A DNA stretch of 64,000 bases from a virus: positions 1-64,000 of the IMG/VR virus record IMGVR_UViG_3300020420_000873, one strand, 5' to 3'. This document shows, one piece after another, positions 57,668 to 64,000 of this stretch. Each line of letters begins with the position of its first letter. Positions within the stretch are counted from its first letter, which is position 1. The position numbers and the translations under genes are program-made. The notes beneath the pieces are model-generated. The model saw only the letters and a list, made by a program, of their open reading frames with translations. It searched no databases and was not told the origin of the DNA.

Positions 57668-57695
57668 ATAATAACACACATACAGATTTTGTCAA
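57668..57695 (-). promoter_or_regulatory. Sigma70-like promoter, leaderless gene
   Basis: TTGACA (57690-57695), 16 bp spacer, TATTAT (57668-57673). Predicted +1 coincides with the ATG at 57661. Confidence 0.65.
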
Positions 57696-57696
57696 T

Positions 57697-58098
57697 CTAT
57701 ATGTCGCCTTCTTTTCGGTTTTCGCTTTTGGCCACATCAAATTCACCGGATGGATATCTGGCCAACAATTTTTCTTTATTTTTATTAATTACTTCATTTG
57801 GTTCAATACCCAATGCCATGCAACCTTGTGTCCAATACCACATCACATCGCCAAGTTCTTTAATCATATGAGTCTTGGTCTCATCTGTTAATGGTTTTCC
57901 TTGGAATACTAGTTTTTTAACAATTTCTGTAAACTCTCCTGATTCAGCTGAAAGGCCAAGTGCCGCTGTTAATAATCTTGGAACATCCCCATTTCCTAAA
58001 TCATCTAATCTTTGCCTAAATGCAGTTGAATCTTTAGACTCACTACTAGTAACCTTATCCACGAATTGTGAATATTCTTTTAAATCAATCTCTGACAT
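57697..58098 (-). CDS. mazG: MazG-like nucleotide pyrophosphohydrolase
   Basis: A 133-residue protein with the metal-binding helices of MazG: GLSAESGEF (E52, E55) and MIKELGDVMWY (E81, D84). Hydrolyses nucleoside triphosphates, or in marine phages possibly nucleotide monophosphate or signal nucleotides, to support phage replication. It is the last gene of the clamp/DpdA operon. Confidence 0.88.
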   Translation of the reverse strand: MSEIDLKEYSQFVDKVTSSESKDSTAFRQRLDDLGNGDVPRLLTAALGLSAESGEFTEIVKKLVFQGKPLTDETKTHMIKELGDVMWYWTQGCMALGIEPNEVINKNKEKLLARYPSGEFDVAKSENRKEGDI

Positions 58099-58315
58099 CG
58101 TGTTTCTCCATTTGCTCTTCTACTTCATCTACAAGATCTTTTACATCTTGGTGCCACAATATTCTATCTTGTGGTATTGCTTGAATTAATTTTTTTACTG
58201 TTTTCTTTAATTGGTTGTATTTGTATTTCATGTTAGCGGCTTCATTACGATATTCATTAGCCATGTATTCTGCTGTCCATCTAGCACCTTGATCTGGTGG
58301 ATAGTTATCACTCAT
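58085..58315 (-). CDS. Small helical hypothetical protein
   Basis: A 76-residue protein (MSDNYPPDQGARWTAEYMAN) with a long amphipathic helix and acidic C terminus. Overlaps mazG by 14 bases and touches the dpdA-like gene. Function unknown. Confidence 0.6.
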   Translation of the reverse strand: MSDNYPPDQGARWTAEYMANEYRNEAANMKYKYNQLKKTVKKLIQAIPQDRILWHQDVKDLVDEVEEQMEKHDVRD

Positions 58316-59841
58316 TATACTGTTTCTAACACTTTCTCTAGTTGTTCTAACTTTTCATCATTTGGATCACCTAGTTCTTCATCTCCCATTGAACTTTGTG
58401 TTTCTACATCAAATAAATTGCTAAAGTTATTACCAGATTGACCAGTCCACCTTACACCTCTAATATCATGTAAGAATGCTTGGTTATCTTCTAACATCTG
58501 CATAGGCGTTTCTGATTTAAAGAAATCTTCAACAAAGGCATTAAAATATAATACGTTTCTCGGACACCAATCACTAAATTCAACTGATGTTTCTTTTTGT
58601 TTTGCTTTACGCCAATGTCTATAATCTGGCTTATGTATAGATGATTCAATATCAGTAATTTGATTTGCTTTCTGTACAATCTTAATGTGCTGATTAACAT
58701 TATGACCCATCATTAATGCATAAGCAAATGAATCCCAAGATGTTTTTCCTTCTTTACCTACTTTGTTCAAATCACCAGGTCCATACCAACATATATCACC
58801 GATAGTAAGTCTTTTACCAATCTCCGACTCCCATGGAAACGGAATAGTAGAAAGTTTTAATGCTTTACTATCAGTTGCTTTGTCCATAATATATGACCAT
58901 CGCTTGTTAGTGTGAACCGGTGAAGTGTACACCAAACCATGTGCTGTTGCCACAAATGCACTAGCACTATCATACGATACTGTAAGGTTTGGATTTACAT
59001 GCTCTCTTAATTGTCTTTGAATTGATGTTAAGAAACAAGCCCAGTCTAGTTTACTGGTACCAAGAAAGTGTATCCAGTCTCGATTATCGAGCAACTTAGA
59101 ATCTCGCAATATGATTAAGCGTCGGAGAGCCATAGTCATATCACACATGTTGTTTCCTCCAAATGCCCAACCTTCAAATGGAAAATGCTTTACAGCATCA
59201 TACCATACATCTCCAGTTGGAATATCAAAGCCTTGGAGCACGTTTAAGAACTTGGTTTGACCAAGCCTATTCTTTAAAAAATATTCATTGTTATGTACTG
59301 TACCTGCAATACAATCACCATACGATTTTAATCCTGTTTTTGGACTATGTGTGGCATCACTTGCCCAACTAGGAATATCTAACACCATTGACCAATCTGC
59401 TGTAAGTTCTAACCAATGTAAAATCTTATCACGCATTTTGTTTGCTGATTGTCCTTTAAAGTTTTGCCAATCAAACTTCAATACACCTTTACCAATTTGA
59501 TAACCACCAGAGTCACCTACAATAATTGTGTCTTTCTTATCTCTTGTGTGGAACATTGATTCGTTCACAATAGATTTTTCAACATCTAAATGTGCATGAC
59601 CGGCTGAATACAAACCATATTTGTAATTGAAGTAACCTTTGTCTTTGTTGAAAAAATTTAATCCTTCAATGCCGTTTTCAAATCCTTTTGGAATCCTATC
59701 ATTTGGCACAAACTGTTTATCAGTGCCAATTGTTTGTTGTTGCTTACTTACATAAGTCTGATAAAAACCACTGACCGCTGGCAAAAATACTGCATAGTCC
59801 TTATGGCTGGCTGTTAGATCTTCTCCGTATGGTTTAGACAC
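58315..59841 (-). CDS. dpdA: TGT-like DNA transglycosylase, DpdA-type
   Basis: A 508-residue protein with signatures of the tRNA-guanine transglycosylase fold: GDSGGYQIGKG (D110, compare TDSGGFQ), VLDIPSWA (D155), GWAFGGN (224-230) and the second aspartate region SYDSASAF (D291). The TGT zinc motif CxCxxC is not evident. In phages and islands, TGT paralogues called DpdA insert 7-deazaguanine bases into DNA instead of tRNA and so block restriction. It lies between the sliding clamp and mazG genes in a replication-type operon, which suits a DNA-modifying role. A tRNA-acting enzyme is the alternative. Confidence 0.7.
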   Translation of the reverse strand: MSKPYGEDLTASHKDYAVFLPAVSGFYQTYVSKQQQTIGTDKQFVPNDRIPKGFENGIEGLNFFNKDKGYFNYKYGLYSAGHAHLDVEKSIVNESMFHTRDKKDTIIVGDSGGYQIGKGVLKFDWQNFKGQSANKMRDKILHWLELTADWSMVLDIPSWASDATHSPKTGLKSYGDCIAGTVHNNEYFLKNRLGQTKFLNVLQGFDIPTGDVWYDAVKHFPFEGWAFGGNNMCDMTMALRRLIILRDSKLLDNRDWIHFLGTSKLDWACFLTSIQRQLREHVNPNLTVSYDSASAFVATAHGLVYTSPVHTNKRWSYIMDKATDSKALKLSTIPFPWESEIGKRLTIGDICWYGPGDLNKVGKEGKTSWDSFAYALMMGHNVNQHIKIVQKANQITDIESSIHKPDYRHWRKAKQKETSVEFSDWCPRNVLYFNAFVEDFFKSETPMQMLEDNQAFLHDIRGVRWTGQSGNNFSNLFDVETQSSMGDEELGDPNDEKLEQLEKVLETV

Positions 59842-60584
59842 TATTGACTCCTAGCAGGAAGTATGTAATCATAAGTGGCTGTACCAGAATCAACTGATAT
59901 CTGCATAGCACCTTGATCACTAAATGACATACTTGCTTGTGAAGTATCACTTAATTTTAAAATGCTTAATACCTGTGATAACGGCCATGCCCATCCTTTT
60001 GATAATTTGCCTTTCACGTTTTGAGCAAATGGAATTTCAACTCTGTCGTTTGCTCCGTCGCCAATATAAAACTTTAATGTGTCACCATCTGTCTTTGCAA
60101 CAAACGTTGGCTCAAAGCCACCCATAATACCATTAAAGTAAGTCAAGTCTTTAATATTTTGTTGTGTTGGCTGTACTGTAATATCCCATTCAACACCTTT
60201 AAACTTGATTGTTTTTAATTGTTCTTCAATTAAAGAACTAACCATGAATCTATAGTTTGCAGTATAACCACCTGGTGATGTAAATTTAAGCTCTTCTGCT
60301 GTTTCAACACCATCTCTTGTGTTTGTTATAACTTCGATGTTTGCACCATCTTTGCCATATGCTTCATAATTCAAGTAACCTGATAATACACCAAGTCTAC
60401 CCATTCCAATTAATCCAGGAACATTGTCTAATTTATTTTTTAGTTTACCTTTTAGGACAACTGTTCTATCATCATCCATTGCTTCAACACTTGTGCCTTC
60501 ATCTGTGCTTTCAAGTTTCACTGCTTGAATAAAGCCTAACGAATGTGTGTGTTTTACAATATCTAGTAATACATCTCTTAACAT
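59841..60584 (-). CDS. gp45: Sliding clamp (T4 gp45-like)
   Basis: A 247-residue protein with the two-domain beta-rich layout of T4-type clamps: FLNYEAYGK-like strands in the first half and SQVLSILKLSDTSQASMSF and MQISVDSGTATYDYILPA in the second. It trimerises around DNA as processivity factor of the gp43 polymerase, encoded close by, and in T4 also activates late transcription. Sequence is divergent from T4; context supports the call. Confidence 0.78.
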   Translation of the reverse strand: MLRDVLLDIVKHTHSLGFIQAVKLESTDEGTSVEAMDDDRTVVLKGKLKNKLDNVPGLIGMGRLGVLSGYLNYEAYGKDGANIEVITNTRDGVETAEELKFTSPGGYTANYRFMVSSLIEEQLKTIKFKGVEWDITVQPTQQNIKDLTYFNGIMGGFEPTFVAKTDGDTLKFYIGDGANDRVEIPFAQNVKGKLSKGWAWPLSQVLSILKLSDTSQASMSFSDQGAMQISVDSGTATYDYILPARSQ

Positions 60585-60618
60585 TTTGTTTTACCTCCGA
60601 CTTTCTTTATTTTTACTA

Positions 60619-60646
60619 TATTAACATTACTGACTGTCATTGTCAA
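60619..60646 (-). promoter_or_regulatory. Probable sigma70-like promoter of clamp operon
   Basis: TTGACA (60641-60646), 16 bp spacer, weak -10 TTAATA. Lies within the end of the DUF4170-like gene. Confidence 0.45.
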
Positions 60647-60830
60647 TATCTTTTTTGTGTTTTATCCACGCCCTATGATGATGAAAATCAATTGATTGCA
60701 TGGCCACTGATTTCCATATTTTATTGGCCTCTTCTTCAGTTTCAAAAGGTCCGTGAATCATTCTTGTTTTTAAATCCATAGTTGTATAGTCATTCGGATC
60801 TGTATGCATTCCTTCCACTACGTAATACAT
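60627..60830 (-). CDS. DUF4170-like protein
   Basis: A 67-residue protein (MYYVVEGMHTDPNDYTTMDL) matching the short DUF4170 pattern: YYVVEG at the start, GPFETEEEA in the middle and SVAMQSIDFHHHRAWI near the end. I associate the family with Alphaproteobacteria, function unknown. Probably acquired from the host lineage, so a host hint. Confidence 0.65.
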   Translation of the reverse strand: MYYVVEGMHTDPNDYTTMDLKTRMIHGPFETEEEANKIWKSVAMQSIDFHHHRAWIKHKKDIDNDSQ

Positions 60831-60831
60831 A

Positions 60832-61611
60832 TTATTTTGTTCCGGCTATGGATTTTGTGTAATCTGCGGCTATTTTTATATCAATCCATTCTTTTGGAGA
60901 CATAGTTGGTTGCCATCCTAATTTTCTTAATTCTGTATTATCTGCTGTATTATCATCAGCTTCTGCATCTTGGCCTTCTTGAATTGGCACATCAAATCCT
61001 GCATATCTTACTATATCTGATACCCTATATCCTTCGCCTGTTCCTACTTCATAAGTAGGATTTTTATCTTTGGTTCCATTTTGAATAAAAATCATTATTG
61101 CTGATACAACATCTTCTACGTAAATTAAATCTCTTACATGTTCTGTAGCAAACTTAACTGTTCCATTTGCTATTCTTGACATCAGCATTGTATCTCTTGC
61201 ACCTTTGCCAAAAACTGTGGTGAATCTTAATCCTACTTGCCCAGGATGTGCTATAGCCTCCATGGCTTTTTTGCTTGTACCATATGGAGACTTCCACCAT
61301 GCATGTACACAGGATGATGACGCATACACTACTGGTATATCATTCCTATGACAAAGATCAAATATCTTTTTACTATATTCCACATTGGTTTTCCAATACA
61401 ATTGTGGTTCTTTTAAACTACGCCTTACATCAGCAATTGCGGCTAAATGCACAACCATATCAACACCAGATGGTATCCCTGCTAAAGAAAAATCTTTAAT
61501 GTCTTTGCCATGAGCTCTATCCCATTCAACTACTTCATGCTTTGCTACTTTTAATCTTTGTACCAAATGTTTTCCAATAAAACCTGTACTACCTGTTACA
61601 ATTATCTTCAT
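60832..61611 (-). CDS. NAD-dependent epimerase/dehydratase (extended SDR)
   Basis: A 259-residue protein with GSTGFIG (7-13), HLAAIADVRRS, a YGTSK catalytic Y-x3-K pair and VRDLIYVEDV. Acts on nucleotide sugars as epimerase or dehydratase. It is shorter than the usual 310-330 residues. Its start overlaps the DNA polymerase stop by four bases, an unexpected partner. It could provide a sugar for the nucleotide-sugar dehydrogenase pathway in operon B. Confidence 0.85.
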   Translation of the reverse strand: MKIIVTGSTGFIGKHLVQRLKVAKHEVVEWDRAHGKDIKDFSLAGIPSGVDMVVHLAAIADVRRSLKEPQLYWKTNVEYSKKIFDLCHRNDIPVVYASSSCVHAWWKSPYGTSKKAMEAIAHPGQVGLRFTTVFGKGARDTMLMSRIANGTVKFATEHVRDLIYVEDVVSAIMIFIQNGTKDKNPTYEVGTGEGYRVSDIVRYAGFDVPIQEGQDAEADDNTADNTELRKLGWQPTMSPKEWIDIKIAADYTKSIAGTK

Positions 61612-64000
61612 GCTGATTCAAATAAACTTTCAAATACTGTTGATGTTTTCGTTGATTCTAAGTCCCAACCAAGTTCACTCATTAAGTTACTAACTTTTTG
61701 ATCGATAATTGATTGTTCCATGCCATCATGATCAAATGGCAATTCTTTAAACCATTTCGGAATATTTAATTCATCAATTGGATAGGCTATAGATGTAAAG
61801 TTCATTGGATTTGATTTTAGTTTACATACAATAACTTTTTGTCCATCCATAATTGGCAATGAATATAAATCTTTATATGCATCACGCATTGTGTTCCAAT
61901 TAATACTTGCCCTCACATGACCTGGCATCACTGGCTTTTTAATTTTACCATTTCCAGCACCACTAGCCATGCGTGATGTTGCACGTTTGTATCTTTCAAT
62001 ATCTTGTACATATTTGGTTAAGTTATTGACACGTTTCGGAGTGCCTTTTTCCCAACCAGGTCTGTCTGCAAACTTACGTTTAAAATTTTGTATTTCTGTA
62101 AGTATATCTTTTTTATCAACTCCAGTTAAAATTTGTGTTAAGATATCTGATAAAAAGTTTTGTACAAAATCTGGTGTATCTGATCTTTTCAAATCAAGAC
62201 CCATTGCTTTTAACTTACCAGGCTTGTCAACATCTTGTCTGTTACCTTCTAAATCATATATTAGTGCCGCATATCTTTTCTTTGTGATAAACAAACCTTT
62301 CGATGCAACCATTTCTCTACCACCAACAATTATTTGACCATTTTCACGTGGCACATTTGTTGCTTTCTGCATAAATGTTGGAAAAGATTTGTTTACTTCT
62401 TCTGCAACACTGTCATACAATTCAATAACACTATCTTTCGTCCAAGGAATCTTACCATCTTTGACATCTTGCTTAACCATTGGATATGCTGAAAAATAAA
62501 CTGAATCTGTATCACCATACACAATTGCTTTACCTCTATGATCATATTCACCTGTCATGATTTGATTTGTTATAGCCGCCATATGTTTTGTGATTGTTCT
62601 ACCTGTAAGTGTAACTGATTGTCCAATACGTTGATCAAAAAACCTACAACCTGGATTTAAAATTGCACCATATAAACTATTCAAATTAATTTTTTTAACT
62701 AGCTGTCTTTTATCCCAAAACTCTATTTGTTCTTTATCACCATTTGAGATTGCTTCACGCATTTTACCTTGTAATACTTTTCTTTCTGCGAACCATGTTT
62801 CTAATAGCCCAGGAATAATTGCTTTAGTGGATGTATTAAATATTGTACCATTTGCTGACAAACACCAACCTTGATTCTGTTGAAATATAATCGCATAAAC
62901 TTCTGCACCACTCATTTCTTCTGTTGTTCCATCTTCAAAGTCAACAATTATGTTCACTCCTCGATCTTGTTCCATTACTGCCGTGTACTCAATTGTACCA
63001 AACATTCCTTCCCAAGCGTCTGCGGCCGACTTCTTTTCTTTATGGATTTTATCATTAATATATTTTTCTGTGTGCGTTGGTCTTAATTGTCCAACAATAG
63101 TTTCAGGACCCATGTTCAAACATCTAATCACTGACGGATATAGCGAATTAATATCGATTGACGCAATCCAGTCATGTAAACCTTTTTTAGGCGTTGCCAC
63201 ATAAGCACCAACAGCCGCACCAGACGAGTGTGGTTCTCGATAAGGTCTATTTGGAATAATAAATCCGCGTTTGTGTGCTTCATTTACAATTGCTTGTTCT
63301 GTAACTGCAACTGCACCCATTGTTGTTTGTAACAAAACTGTATTTGCATGTGCCAATACGTTTGCTAAATCAATAAATTTTAATTTGTTATCAAGTTTTG
63401 CCAATAGTGCAACGTCTTGTCTATTATAAGCAATAAATTTTTCAAAGTCTTCGTTGTATAATTGATCAAGTGTACCTTCATATGGAATCTTTTTCTCACC
63501 AATTTCATATTCACCAATTGCATCAAGTCTATATGAGTGCATTTCATGATAAGTATATTTTCTATACAGTTCTAGATAATCTAAATGCACACGACCAAAG
63601 AAATCAAAAGTTTGTTGCTCGTTGCCAAACTTTGTAAATGTTCTTTCACGTGGATATAAATCCCATAAACTAAAACGTCTAACATCATCTTTGCTTAATA
63701 TCATTTCAGTTCTGTTTACAATATATGGAATATCAAAACCTTCACTGTTCCAACCACTTAATATATCTGCGTCTTCAATTAGATGTAAAAATGTATTAAG
63801 AAGTTGTGCTTCTGTTTCACATAATACAGTATTGTCAAACTTTTTAGCAATTGAATCTGCCATTTCAAAAGGCATATCTTTCGGAGCAAGACACAATGTT
63901 ATTAAACTGTCAAGCCAATTTAGATGTAGTGTAATTGCTGTGATACGTTGATGAGGATCATCTGGCTTTGCGAAACCACGATCTTTATCAAAGTCTACTT
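61608..64000 (-). CDS. gp43: Family B DNA polymerase (T4 gp43-like), N terminus cut off
   Basis: The reading frame stays open to the right edge, so the N terminus is missing; about 797 residues are present. Exonuclease motifs GWNSEGFDIPYIVNR and YNRQDVALLAKLD are followed by polymerase motif A (SIDINSLYPSVIR), motif B (KINLNSLYGAI) and motif C (YGDTDSVY). These define a replicative polymerase with proofreading. The C terminus should bind the sliding clamp encoded about 1 kb downstream. This is the strongest single marker that the window is a T4-type phage. Confidence 0.95.
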   Translation of the reverse strand, partial: VDFDKDRGFAKPDDPHQRITAITLHLNWLDSLITLCLAPKDMPFEMADSIAKKFDNTVLCETEAQLLNTFLHLIEDADILSGWNSEGFDIPYIVNRTEMILSKDDVRRFSLWDLYPRERTFTKFGNEQQTFDFFGRVHLDYLELYRKYTYHEMHSYRLDAIGEYEIGEKKIPYEGTLDQLYNEDFEKFIAYNRQDVALLAKLDNKLKFIDLANVLAHANTVLLQTTMGAVAVTEQAIVNEAHKRGFIIPNRPYREPHSSGAAVGAYVATPKKGLHDWIASIDINSLYPSVIRCLNMGPETIVGQLRPTHTEKYINDKIHKEKKSAADAWEGMFGTIEYTAVMEQDRGVNIIVDFEDGTTEEMSGAEVYAIIFQQNQGWCLSANGTIFNTSTKAIIPGLLETWFAERKVLQGKMREAISNGDKEQIEFWDKRQLVKKINLNSLYGAILNPGCRFFDQRIGQSVTLTGRTITKHMAAITNQIMTGEYDHRGKAIVYGDTDSVYFSAYPMVKQDVKDGKIPWTKDSVIELYDSVAEEVNKSFPTFMQKATNVPRENGQIIVGGREMVASKGLFITKKRYAALIYDLEGNRQDVDKPGKLKAMGLDLKRSDTPDFVQNFLSDILTQILTGVDKKDILTEIQNFKRKFADRPGWEKGTPKRVNNLTKYVQDIERYKRATSRMASGAGNGKIKKPVMPGHVRASINWNTMRDAYKDLYSLPIMDGQKVIVCKLKSNPMNFTSIAYPIDELNIPKWFKELPFDHDGMEQSIIDQKVSNLMSELGWDLESTKTSTVFESLFESA

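Overview
The window reads as part of an AT-rich, T4-type marine myovirus genome. Viral evidence includes a family B DNA polymerase (cut by the right edge), a gp45-like sliding clamp, a DsbA-like DNA-binding protein, MazG, an M15 endolysin, very long repetitive tail fibres, a virion-type subtilase, seven tRNA genes and at least 17 copies of the T4 late-promoter core ATAAATA just upstream of genes. A second promoter class (TTGACA, a 16 bp spacer, then a TATAAT-like box) precedes housekeeping genes and the tRNAs. Several small proteins look like families I associate with Alphaproteobacteria (DUF4170, DUF6356). With the low GC this suggests a SAR11-like or related marine alphaproteobacterial host. 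The host is an inference.

Layout. 0.2-15 kb is an accessory region with mixed strands: 2OG-Fe(II) oxygenases, four radical SAM proteins, a SET-domain protein, a PiT phosphate permease, two tandem kinase-fold proteins, the tRNA genes and a run of small phage proteins. 15.2-27.1 kb is one minus-strand operon of 13 genes, nearly all with overlapping stop and start codons: three radical SAM/SPASM enzymes, four 2OG oxygenases, a PLP aminotransferase-like protein, an SDR, a NodU/TobZ-type carbamoyltransferase, a nucleotide-sugar dehydrogenase, a ferredoxin-NADP reductase and a fatty-acid desaturase. 27.2-28.3 kb is a plus-strand 2OG oxygenase/SET pair. 28.3-33.6 kb is a second minus-strand operon: two P4H-like oxygenases, a B12-binding radical SAM enzyme, a GNAT, an SDR and a second desaturase. 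33.6-36.0 kb encodes a BtuB-sized TonB-dependent receptor and an ECF-S-like permease. 36.1-45.2 kb holds phage proteins, an HNH nuclease, a VWA/metallopeptidase plus MoxR ATPase pair under identical promoters, and another radical SAM protein. 45.3-54.9 kb is the virion tail/adhesin region. 55.0-64.0 kb holds lysis genes, a QueD-fold protein, MazG, a TGT/DpdA-like transglycosylase, the clamp, an epimerase and DNA polymerase.

How the genes may work together. The two overlapping operons plus scattered paralogues give nine radical SAM proteins and ten 2OG-type oxygenases, together with a reductase and group-transfer enzymes. I recognise no glycosyltransferase and no peptide precursor. This is the best candidate for an undescribed system: a phage-carried oxidative tailoring pathway expressed late in infection. 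One of its enzymes is predicted to need cobalamin, and the next genes could encode cobalamin uptake (TonB receptor plus S-component-like permease), so the phage may supply its own cofactor route. Separately, the DpdA-like protein suggests 7-deazaguanine modification of phage DNA. All functions are read from motifs by eye; no database search was run.
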